Source of the DNA: an uncultured Acidimicrobiales bacterium | GTDB taxonomy: Bacteria; Actinomycetota; Acidimicrobiia; Acidimicrobiales; SHLQ01 | Assembly: GCA_938038785.1 (NCBI GenBank) | Contig: CALHTB010000095.1 | Span: 1-40,700, forward strand | Reading direction: 5' to 3' | Length of the DNA: 40,700 bases | In this document: one piece after another, positions 33,806 through 40,700 of the stretch | Numbering within the stretch: position 1 is the stretch's first letter | How the letters are laid out: the number at the start of each line of letters is the position of its first letter | Notes under the pieces: model-generated | Databases searched by the model: none | What the model was told of the DNA's origin: nothing | The model's input: the letters and a program-made list of their open reading frames with translations, nothing else | Position numbers and translations under genes: made by a program

Positions 33806-34032
33806 CGAAATAAGGGTTGCTGCTCCGGCCAATCAGGCGCGGGCGGTCGTATGGTCTGACCAGCCGAAGCAGCAGACAACCCCATGTCGAATCAAGAAGA
33901 GACCCTGATCACTTCCGTTTCCGACGTTGCAGTTATGTTACGAAAGTTACGAACAGAAGTCAAGTACATCTCATAGAAATCTGGGGATTTCCTGAAAAAC
34001 CCTGCTTTCTAAAGGATTTTCGATCCTCGGCC

Positions 34033-34041
34033 TGTGGATAA
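34033..34041 (-). other. DnaA-box-like 9-mer
   Basis: TGTGGATAA is the exact complement of the consensus TTATCCACA. It lies in the AT-rich part of the spacer. It is a single box, so origin function is not supported; chance occurrence is plausible. Confidence 0.3.
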
Positions 34042-34072
34042 CCTGCATGACGGCTCTGTCACAATAACTGCT

Positions 34073-34107
34073 CGACACTTCCGGTCGAGATCCGCGGAAA
34101 TCGACAC
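34073..34107 (-). repeat. Inverted arm of the palindromic repeat
   Basis: Contains the exact reverse complement of 25 bases of unit B, followed by AAATCGACAC. It may be the facing arm of a larger palindrome or the remnant of another copy. Confidence 0.75.
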
Positions 34108-34172
34108 TCCCCACGGTTATTTGGGGGGAAGCCACCACGCCGTTGGGGGCCGTGGTTGGTCAACGTTGTTGT

Positions 34173-35963
34173 ATGCACAACACACGAGAAGCCAGGATCG
34201 CCGAGCTTGAAGATCTGCTCGTCGAGACCGAACGTCAGCTAATTGCTCTCCATCGCAACGAGGTCGATGTTGAGTCTCCGCCCCCACCACCTCCTCCTCC
34301 GCCCCCAGGGGCAACAAATCCGGGCCCGCCGCCACCGCCTCCTCCACCTCTACCGCCCGCCGCTGGACCAACAGCGGCCGGTGCGTCGTCCGGTGTGAAC
34401 TTGCCGGGCGCCGAGCTTCTTCTTCGTTACGGCGGCATCAGCCTCGTTGTCGCATCGGCGATCTTCTTCGTTTCGACAGCGATTAGCCGTGGCTGGATTG
34501 GCCCGGTCGCCCAGCTCGTCATCGCCACGCTGACCTCGTTCGCATTCATTGGTCAGTCGTTCCGGTTCAGTGAGGCTCGTCGCCCATGGAGTATCACCCT
34601 TGCCATCGGCGGCACGGCTGCATTGTTTGTCAGCGGCGTGGTGGGTTTCCTCGGATTGGAGCTCCTCACGTTCACCTCTGCCATAGCGTGGCTGCTCGCC
34701 TCGGTCGGACTGTTCCTCGTCTTGTCTCGGCTACATGACGCCGAGTCGATCGCCATCGCAAGCGTTCCCGCAGCGTTGGTCGGAGCGTTGCTCTTGTTCG
34801 AGGGCGAGTTTTACGAACCGATGTGGCTTTGCCTCATCGGTGCGATCTACGTGCTGGCAGTCACCATCACGACCCACGGTAGGTCATGGTTCAACGCCCG
34901 AGCTCTGGGCGTGTCAACCGGGGCCTTCCTCGCAGGCAGTGCGGTGCTCGACACCATCTGGAGTAACGACGCCAACCTGTTGGTTCTCGCCACCATCTCG
35001 ATTGCTTCGGTGCTTGTTGCAGCGGCATCACAGTCGATCGACTTCGTAGCTGAGGAAGCCGCCGACAAGCCAAACCCCTTCGCACTAGTCGAGGCGCGGT
35101 TTGCTGCTCTCACCATCCCGTACATCACCGCAATTGCAATAGGCATCGCGATCGGGTTCAACCTCTTTCCGGTCAACCCTCTGTGGGTGGGCGTTGTCGT
35201 CGCTTCTGGACTTGGGCTTGTGGTGGCGGCGATGGGTCGCTTACCGCAGACCATGCGTCTACTCCACATCGCTGGTGCGCTGTCGGGCGTTACGTATTCG
35301 TTCGTCGGTGTCGCTGACGGTCCGGTCTTGCTCGTTGCATTTCTCGGCCAAACGGTCATGGCAGGATGGCTGGCTCACCGGTTCGAGTCGACCGACATGA
35401 GGGTGCTGGCAGGTCTCTTTGCGGGCGTCACGGCGGTGTGGACCGTTGGGTACCTCACCTTCGGCCTCGCCGGTGGGTTGACCTCCGGTGAGTCGATCGC
35501 CGTACTGCTCGTCATCATCGCCAGCGGCTTTGGCGCAAAGGTACTTCGAGATAACTCTCGGTTCGGCGAGGCATGGTTCATCCCGTGGACGATGACCATG
35601 GCGTGGGTTGTCGGCACGTTTAGCAACGCACCTCAGGGTCAGATGATCATCACGCTCCTCTGGGCCATGCTCGGGGCCGCCATGCTTGTGGTTGGAAGCA
35701 AGGTCGTGGAGCGTCAGGTTCTCAGTGTTGGCCTATTCACTCTCACCCTCACCGCAGGCAAGCTCATCTTCGTCGACCTTGTCGCCGTCGATGTCCTGTG
35801 GCGAGCTGGCCTGTTCTTCGTCGTCGGCATGCTCTTCATGCGCCTGGCGTTCATGTTGCCGAAGCTCGTTAACGAGCCGGACGCGAAGCCGCACCTGAAC
35901 CTGGATGAAGACGCTGCTGCGCCCGAGCCCGACCTCGTGAACTCAGGTGGTGGGCTCGGCTGA
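34173..35963 (+). CDS. DUF2339-like polytopic membrane protein
   Basis: A 596-residue membrane protein. Residues 1-35 form a short coiled coil ([22 protein letters not shown]), and about 36-75 is Pro-rich with long Pro runs. The rest is nearly all hydrophobic, with well over a dozen helices ([17 protein letters not shown] onward) in the pattern of DUF2339 predicted membrane proteins. ATG 34173 is chosen because it begins the coiled coil; the frame upstream to 34143 adds an odd 10 residues. The function of the family is unknown. The 3' end overlaps recR by 21 bp in convergent orientation. Confidence 0.75.
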   Translation: MHNTREARIAELEDLLVETERQLIALHRNEVDVESPPPPPPPPPPGATNPGPPPPPPPPLPPAAGPTAAGASSGVNLPGAELLLRYGGISLVVASAIFFVSTAISRGWIGPVAQLVIATLTSFAFIGQSFRFSEARRPWSITLAIGGTAALFVSGVVGFLGLELLTFTSAIAWLLASVGLFLVLSRLHDAESIAIASVPAALVGALLLFEGEFYEPMWLCLIGAIYVLAVTITTHGRSWFNARALGVSTGAFLAGSAVLDTIWSNDANLLVLATISIASVLVAAASQSIDFVAEEAADKPNPFALVEARFAALTIPYITAIAIGIAIGFNLFPVNPLWVGVVVASGLGLVVAAMGRLPQTMRLLHIAGALSGVTYSFVGVADGPVLLVAFLGQTVMAGWLAHRFESTDMRVLAGLFAGVTAVWTVGYLTFGLAGGLTSGESIAVLLVIIASGFGAKVLRDNSRFGEAWFIPWTMTMAWVVGTFSNAPQGQMIITLLWAMLGAAMLVVGSKVVERQVLSVGLFTLTLTAGKLIFVDLVAVDVLWRAGLFFVVGMLFMRLAFMLPKLVNEPDAKPHLNLDEDAAAPEPDLVNSGGGLG

Positions 35964-36563
35964 CCCAATTCGTTGGCGGCCTTCGAGTGCCCGACCGAGC
36001 GTGAGCTCATCGGCGTACTCGAGGTCGCCGCCCACCGGCAGACCCGAAGCGATCTTGCTGACGGTGATGCCGAGGGGTTCGAGCAACCGGGCGAGGTACA
36101 TCGCCGTGGCTTCGCCTTCGATGTTCGGGTTGGTGGCGAGGATGATCTCGTCGATGCCTTCGGCGGTGATCCGCCCGAGTAATTCGGCAATGCGAAGCTG
36201 TTCGGGCCCGATGCCCTCGATGGGGCTGATGGCGCCTTGCAGTACGTGGTAGCGGCCCTTGAACTCGCGGGTGCGTTCGACGGCCACGATGTCGCGAGAC
36301 TCTTCAACCACGCAGATCGTCTTGCCGTCGCGAGATGGGTCACGACAGATCTGACACTCTTCACCCTCGGCGATGTTGAAGCACCGGTCGCAGAACGAGA
36401 TGCGCGCTTTCACCTCAGAGATTGCGGTCGACAGCCTCGTTGCGTCGACGGTCGAGATTTTGAGTATGTGGTACGCGATGCGTTGAGCTGACTTTGGCCC
36501 AACGCCGGGAAGCCGGCCGAGCTCGTCGATGAGGTCCTGGACGGGTCCAGCGAAGACGGCCAA
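35943..36563 (-). CDS. recR: Recombination mediator protein RecR
   Basis: A 206-residue RecR, slightly longer than the usual 198. The N-terminal helix-hairpin-helix is [24 protein letters not shown]. The zinc finger cysteines are 58, 61, 70 and 73 (CDRC ... CQIC). The Toprim domain is [33 protein letters not shown]. It acts with RecF/RecO in loading RecA at gaps. TTG start at 36563, 3 bp after the ybaB stop. It completes the conserved dnaX-ybaB-recR operon. Confidence 0.97.
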   Translation of the reverse strand: MAVFAGPVQDLIDELGRLPGVGPKSAQRIAYHILKISTVDATRLSTAISEVKARISFCDRCFNIAEGEECQICRDPSRDGKTICVVEESRDIVAVERTREFKGRYHVLQGAISPIEGIGPEQLRIAELLGRITAEGIDEIILATNPNIEGEATAMYLARLLEPLGITVSKIASGLPVGGDLEYADELTLGRALEGRQRIGSAEPTT

Positions 36564-36566
36564 GAC

Positions 36567-36938
36567 CTATCCGCCGAGCATTCCGCCGAGGCCACCGAGA
36601 TCCATGCCACCCATGGCATCGGACTGGGCCTCTTGAAGCTGGGTTGCGGCGTCACGAAGTGCGGCTAACACCAGGTCGTTGAGCATCTCGACTTCACCGG
36701 CGTCGACCACCGACGGGTCGATCTTCACCGAGTGGAAGTTGAAGCCGCCGTCGACTTCGATCTTGACCATGCCGCCACCGCTGCTGCCCTCGACGATTTC
36801 GGCCGCTGCCTCCTGAGCTCCGGCCAGCATCTGCTGGGCCTGCTCCATCATGGCGCCGAGGTCCATCCCACCGGCACCCCCGCCGAGGAGTGCACCGAGG
36901 TCGGGCATTGCGTCGTTGGGATCGTTCTGTTCAGACAT
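36567..36938 (-). CDS. YbaB/EbfC-family nucleoid-associated protein
   Basis: A 123-residue protein with the YbaB core MMEQAQQMLAGAQEAAAEIVEGSSGGGMVKIEVDGGFNFHSVKIDPSVVDAGEVEMLNDLVLAALRDA. Both ends are Gly/Met-rich (GALLGGGAGGMDLG, and MGGMDLGGLGGMLGG at the C terminus), longer than in most relatives. The family binds DNA as dimers. It lies 5 bp after dnaX and 3 bp before recR, the standard arrangement. Confidence 0.95.
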   Translation of the reverse strand: MSEQNDPNDAMPDLGALLGGGAGGMDLGAMMEQAQQMLAGAQEAAAEIVEGSSGGGMVKIEVDGGFNFHSVKIDPSVVDAGEVEMLNDLVLAALRDAATQLQEAQSDAMGGMDLGGLGGMLGG

Positions 36939-36943
36939 GTGGT

Positions 36944-38950
36944 TCAGCTTTCTTTCTCAAGCACTTCAGCGCCAGGGAATACGTCGGTAATGCGGTCGAC
37001 GACCGATGCGTTGCCAACGTCGGCGTCGGTGAGGTCATGGATGTCGATTTCGGACTCGTGCTGCGCGGGCTCGGCGGGAGCCTGGGGCGTTGACGCCGAT
37101 GGCATGGTCGATGGGGTGGGCGAGTTGTCGGCCCGCATGACGAGCTTGAGCGGCGTTCCGAACGATTCGGTCAGCGCAGCCTCGACTTCCTTGCGGTACT
37201 TCTCGCAACGCTGCACCTGGCTGTCGGTTGGCAACACGAAGTGCACGTTCTCGCCGTCGACCGCGTCGACGCGGCCAGCGAGAAAGCGAGCTCGGGCAGG
37301 AGTGGATTGCCCGTCGAGCATGGCCGTCCAACCGTCGGTGAGCTGTTCGACCGTGAGAGTCTTGCCGCCGGATGACGCTGGGGCCTGTGGTGCGGGCGCC
37401 GGGTTCTCGGCCGGGGCAGGTTCGGTTGGTGGCTCGGCGGCCGGCTGGGCTTCAGCCTCTGGTGCAGGGGCCGGGGCTTCAGCAACTGGAGGTTCGGGGG
37501 TGGCCTCTGGCTCGGCCGGGGCTGCTTCGGCCTTGCGCATCGACGGAGGTGGGGGAGCGCCGCCCGGTCGGCTTGGTGCCGCAGCTGCGGGTTCCGCCGG
37601 TTTTGGTGACGGTGTGGGAGTCTTCTTGTCGCCACGTGGTTTAAGCGCGGCGCGGGCCATGTCGGCTGGCCGGCCGCCGGGCTTGGGAGCCGGCGCTGGT
37701 GCCGCTTCAGCAGGTGGAGCAGGAGCCGCGTTTTCGACTGGTGCCGCCGCGGCAGGCTCGGCTGGGGACGGCGCTGAATTGTCCGGGGGTGGTGCTTCGA
37801 CGGGAGCGGCCGGGGCGGCTGCGACGACAGGAGCAGCGGCAACCGCACCTCCAGCGAGGGCGGCTTCGAGTTGTTCGACCCGGGCGGCCAGGCCAGCTGC
37901 GCTCGAATCGCCGCTGATAGAGCAGATCCGAACGAACGCCACTTCCAAGTCGATACGAGGGTCGGGTGCTTGGCGCATATCGACCAACGCCTTGCCAACC
38001 GTTTCGAGACTCCGAGTAATGGTGCCAGGCGTCAGGCGGTCGGCGTAGGTGGTCGACAACTGCTGCTCTGATTCGGACAGGCGAGCAGGTGCCGCGTTCA
38101 TCTTCACCAGGAAGACCGAGCGCAGTGCGTCGATGAAGCTCTCGCCAACGCGCCGTGGGTCGGCGCCTCGGCTCGTCGCCGCTTCGACTGCTTGCAACGC
38201 AAGACCAGGGTCTTGGCTCGCCAGTGCTTCAAGCAGATCGCCCGTTGACGTATCGACGTCAGCCACACCGCCAGCAGCCACAACTTGGTCGAGGGCTGAA
38301 AGAGTGTCGCGAGCTGAACCGCCGCCAACCTTGATGACGTGATCGATGGACGCATCGTCAACATCGAGACCAGCGTCGTCTGCGATCTCGCGGACCAGGT
38401 CAGCCATTTGGTCCGACGGAATGAGGCTGAGGTGCAGATGCTGCGTGCGGCTGCGAATGGTCGGAACAACCTTGTGGGGCTCGGTGGTGGCCAACACAAA
38501 CACGACGTGATCTGGCGGTTCCTCGAGCGTCTTCAACAACGCGTTCTCGGCGCCGGAGGTAAGCATGTGGACCTCATCGAGGAGGTACACCTTGGTGCGT
38601 CCGGGCGTTCCGAGCGCCACCTTGGACAGCAAGTCTCGAATGTCGTCGACCTTGTTGTTCGACGCAGCGTCGAGCTCGTGAAGATCGAAGCTGGTGCCGG
38701 CCTCGATCGATAGGCACGAGTCGCAGGTGCCGTCGGGCTCGCCATCGACGGGGTTGGTGCAGTTCAGCACCTTGGCAAGAACGCGAGCGGCGGTGGTCTT
38801 GCCCGTGCCGCGGGGCCCGCTCAACAAGTAGGCGTGCCCCACGCGGTCGTCACGAACCGCGTTGCGCAGTGCTTTGACGACGTGCTCTTGACCCCGCATG
38901 TCGCTAAACGTCTGCGGCCGGTAGCGGCGATAGAGAGATTGGTAGGCCAC
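36944..38950 (-). CDS. dnaX: DNA polymerase III subunits gamma/tau
   Basis: A 668-residue clamp-loader ATPase. Walker A is GPRGTGKT (residues 45-52). A zinc module with CTNPVDGEPDGTCDSC follows, then LDEVHMLT (Walker B) and the GGSARDTLSALDQ sensor region. Residues about 365-545 are a Pro/Ala/Glu linker of low complexity, and the C terminus is a tau-like domain (VEQLTDGWTAMLDG ...). GTG start at 38950. I see no poly-A slippery site that would produce a separate gamma form. First gene of the dnaX-ybaB-recR operon, divergent from an MFS gene. Confidence 0.96.
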   Translation of the reverse strand: MAYQSLYRRYRPQTFSDMRGQEHVVKALRNAVRDDRVGHAYLLSGPRGTGKTTAARVLAKVLNCTNPVDGEPDGTCDSCLSIEAGTSFDLHELDAASNNKVDDIRDLLSKVALGTPGRTKVYLLDEVHMLTSGAENALLKTLEEPPDHVVFVLATTEPHKVVPTIRSRTQHLHLSLIPSDQMADLVREIADDAGLDVDDASIDHVIKVGGGSARDTLSALDQVVAAGGVADVDTSTGDLLEALASQDPGLALQAVEAATSRGADPRRVGESFIDALRSVFLVKMNAAPARLSESEQQLSTTYADRLTPGTITRSLETVGKALVDMRQAPDPRIDLEVAFVRICSISGDSSAAGLAARVEQLEAALAGGAVAAAPVVAAAPAAPVEAPPPDNSAPSPAEPAAAAPVENAAPAPPAEAAPAPAPKPGGRPADMARAALKPRGDKKTPTPSPKPAEPAAAAPSRPGGAPPPPSMRKAEAAPAEPEATPEPPVAEAPAPAPEAEAQPAAEPPTEPAPAENPAPAPQAPASSGGKTLTVEQLTDGWTAMLDGQSTPARARFLAGRVDAVDGENVHFVLPTDSQVQRCEKYRKEVEAALTESFGTPLKLVMRADNSPTPSTMPSASTPQAPAEPAQHESEIDIHDLTDADVGNASVVDRITDVFPGAEVLEKES

Positions 38951-39002
38951 GACAGGATCCTATCCTCTCGATTTTTGTCCCGGTTCTGCCGATGGGAACG
39001 GT

Positions 39003-40283
39003 GTGTACACCGGACTGGGCGCGCGCCCGAAAGAAGCAGCTGGAAAGCGTTCCCGTAAGGGAGCACTGAACGGCACCGTCATAGCCCTTGGCATGACCAG
39101 CTTCTTCAGCGACATCAGTTCCGAGATGGTGGCGGCGGTCATCCCACTGTTTCTCACCCTGGAGCTCGGGTTCACGCCCGCAAGGTTCGGGCTGTTTCAA
39201 GGCGCATATGAGTTGGCCAACGCCCTCCTGCGCTTGGTGGGCGGCACGATTGCCGACCGAACCCGCCGACCAAAAGAAACCGCCGCCGCGGGCTACGGCC
39301 TGTCAACACTGACGCGGATCGGGTTGCTCGGCTCGGCGGTGGCCACGAGCGTGCCCGCTGTGCCATTTCTTTTGGCCGACCGACTGGGTAAGGGCCTACG
39401 AACCGGGCCCCGCGATGCCATGATCTCACTCGCCACCCCCGAGCAATCGTGGGGGACCGCCTTCGGCTTCCATCGCACGCTCGACGCAACCGGCGCACTA
39501 ATCGGCCCGCTCGTAGCGTTCGCCATCTTGTGGGCCCTACCGGGGTCATACGAGTCGGTCTTCTTGTTCAGCGTTGGCTTCGGGCTGCTCGGCTTTGCCG
39601 TCATCATGACGTGGGTCCGCAACCCGAAGATCGGCGAACCGGCGCAGCCAAAGACGGCGAAGGTCCGCGGCGCCATCTCTGCACATTTAGGCAACCCGGG
39701 CTATCGGCGCATCCTGCTGGTTGGCTCTGCGTTCGGCCTTTTCTCGATCGGTGACTCCTTCGCCTACCTCGTCATCTTTGAAGCCACGAAATCGTCGGAC
39801 GAGCTCGGCGTGTCCGAGGGTGCTCAATGGTTCCCACTCCTGTTCGCCGGCACCGCAATCGTGTTCCTGCTGACGGCAACACCGTTCGGGCGCCTCGCCG
39901 ACCGCATCGGCCGAGCTCGCGTATGGGTTGGCGGCCAGGTGCTTCTTGCCTGCACCTATGTCGTGTTGATGTTCGAGCCTTCGTCGGCGGCTGCCATCGT
40001 CGTTGTGCTCGCCTTGCTCGGCCTCTACTACGGCGCCACGGACGGGGTGCTTCCAGCCTTGGCCGCCGGGGTTGTACCCGAGTCGTTGAGAAGCAGTGGT
40101 TTGGCCCTTCTCGCAACGTCGGTTGCGGTTTCTCGGATGGTGTCGGCTCTTTCGTTTGGCCTCATTTGGCAGTGGGTAGGTGTCGATAGAGCACTAGCAC
40201 TCGCGTGCGTCGGATTGGTGATGACTATCGGCATCGTCTCCGTCAGCGCGATCGTGCGCGAGAACCCGACCAAAGCGGACTGA
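39003..40283 (+). CDS. Major facilitator superfamily transporter
   Basis: A 426-residue membrane protein with about 12 helices. The conserved MFS loop is GGTIADRTRRPKE, repeated in the second half as GRLADRIGRARVW. The early GMTSFFSDISSEMVAAVIPLFL and FGFHRTLDATGALIGPL segments place it near a group of MFS proteins annotated as efflux permeases with a conserved SDxSSEM motif. GTG 39003 is the longest start; a later start before helix 1 is possible. The stop overlaps the next ATG by one base. Substrate unknown. Confidence 0.88.
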   Translation: MYTGLGARPKEAAGKRSRKGALNGTVIALGMTSFFSDISSEMVAAVIPLFLTLELGFTPARFGLFQGAYELANALLRLVGGTIADRTRRPKETAAAGYGLSTLTRIGLLGSAVATSVPAVPFLLADRLGKGLRTGPRDAMISLATPEQSWGTAFGFHRTLDATGALIGPLVAFAILWALPGSYESVFLFSVGFGLLGFAVIMTWVRNPKIGEPAQPKTAKVRGAISAHLGNPGYRRILLVGSAFGLFSIGDSFAYLVIFEATKSSDELGVSEGAQWFPLLFAGTAIVFLLTATPFGRLADRIGRARVWVGGQVLLACTYVVLMFEPSSAAAIVVVLALLGLYYGATDGVLPALAAGVVPESLRSSGLALLATSVAVSRMVSALSFGLIWQWVGVDRALALACVGLVMTIGIVSVSAIVRENPTKAD

Positions 40284-40700
40284 TGACCGACGAGCGAGAC
40301 GACGAATCCACAGAGCACGATGACGCGGTGCACGAATCCACAGAGCACGATGACACGGTGCACGGTGACGAGATCATCGACGCACCTGCCCCTACCGTTC
40401 CAGATGCGGCCGATGTTGTCGATGTCGCCGAGGACAACAGCGATACCTCGTTCGCTCTGCTGGCAGTTGCCCTGCTGGTCCTCGTCGGCGGCTCGGTGTT
40501 CTTCGTAGGCAAGCTCATCAACGCCAACAAGGAAACCGAGCAAGCACAGGCCCAAGCAGAAGATGCCTTGGCCGAGTTCGACACCCAGTTGCCGTCGACC
40601 GTTCCGATCCTGCCGTTCGATGACGAGCAGGGTTTCATCACCGTTGCGCCGTCGACAACCGACGCACCGCAAGCTGCAGAAAATGACGAGCCCGAGCCCG
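40283..40700 (+). CDS. Single-span membrane protein, truncated by the window end
   Basis: The ATG at 40283-40285 overlaps the MFS stop, and the frame is open to the last base (139 residues seen). The first 50 residues are acidic and include two copies of a 10-residue unit (ESTEHDDAVH / ESTEHDDTVH). Residues about 58-80 form one membrane helix (FALLAVALLVLVGGSVFFVG), followed by an Ala/Glu-rich coiled stretch and a Pro/Thr-rich tail. It is co-transcribed with the MFS gene. No family recognised; the C terminus is outside the window. Confidence 0.75.
   Translation, partial: MTDERDDESTEHDDAVHESTEHDDTVHGDEIIDAPAPTVPDAADVVDVAEDNSDTSFALLAVALLVLVGGSVFFVGKLINANKETEQAQAQAEDALAEFDTQLPSTVPILPFDDEQGFITVAPSTTDAPQAAENDEPEP
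40304..40363 (+). repeat. Two 30-bp tandem repeats in the last gene
   Basis: Units 40304-40333 and 40334-40363 differ at one base (GCGGTG versus ACGGTG). They encode the same acidic His-containing 10-mer apart from Ala/Thr, showing a recent in-frame duplication. Confidence 0.9.

Larger units (their letters stand above)
33486..34172. other. 687-bp repeat-rich intergenic region
   Basis: No convincing gene lies here; small open frames follow the repeat sequence (GRYASSAP-type peptides on the minus strand). The first half contains three degenerate repeat units. 33890-34060 is clearly more AT-rich than its surroundings, with a dyad GAAATC-GATTTC at 33976-33991, and an inverted repeat arm lies at 34073-34107. 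It presumably includes the promoter of the DUF2339-like gene. Confidence 0.6.

Noticed and set aside
33445..33885. Small minus-strand open frames containing GRYASSAP-type peptides
   Set aside because: They are translations of the dispersed repeat; the same peptide appears opposite hyuB because of the inserted copy.
34033..34041. Replication origin
   Set aside because: One DnaA-like 9-mer only, with no dnaA, dnaN or cluster of boxes in the window.
36732..38048. 438-residue Ala/Gly/Ser-rich open frame antisense to dnaX and ybaB
   Set aside because: It mirrors the Pro/Ala linker of DnaX and is low-complexity without domain signal.

Overview
The window looks like a chromosomal segment of a high-GC actinobacterium. 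Acidimicrobiia (Ilumatobacter-like) is my inference. The reasons are a DivIVA/Wag31-type protein, a dnaX-ybaB-recR block, actinobacterial-type ArsR and CadI proteins, and frequent GTG/TTG starts with tight start/stop overlaps. I saw no rRNA, tRNA, CRISPR array, transposase or integrase.

1-8.2 kb is a histidine-utilisation locus split by a divergent promoter. On the minus strand run hutU, a Rieske oxygenase, a peptide-deformylase homologue, hutF and hutI, all nearly touching. On the plus strand an IclR regulator overlaps hutH. HutF points to the formiminoglutamate deiminase route, whose last step (N-formylglutamate deformylase, HutG) is absent here. The deformylase homologue sits where it would be expected. 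8.2-10.4 kb continues on the plus strand with an unrecognised protein, a PhnD-like binding protein without signal peptide, and an orphan PD-(D/E)XK-like plus winged-helix protein.

10.4-15.7 kb (minus) holds a PAS-GGDEF-EAL protein with degenerate catalytic motifs, a second signal-less PhnD-like protein, an Asp/Glu-racemase-fold protein apparently without catalytic cysteines, a sulfotransferase and a Thr/Pro-rich CAP-domain exported protein. 15.7-23.1 kb (plus) holds a saccharopine-dehydrogenase-like gene, a double palindrome, then arsR-SDR-hyuA-hyuB-FAD oxidoreductase, a catabolic operon probably acting on a cyclic amide or N-substituted amino acid. hyuB carries an in-frame copy of a palindromic repeat that also clusters at 33.5-34.1 kb.

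23.2-31.5 kb is mixed: EamA exporter, RibD/DHFR-like reductase coupled to a NiCoT-like metal transporter, lipoprotein with an I78-like domain, HAD phosphatase and aminotransferase pair, cadI/arsR metal-resistance pair, MFS transporter and a 5'-3' exonuclease. 31.5-36 kb has a Fic AMP-transferase with a putative self-operator, the DivIVA protein, the repeat-rich spacer and a DUF2339-like membrane protein. 36-39 kb is recR-ybaB-dnaX. The window ends with an MFS transporter and a truncated single-span membrane protein.
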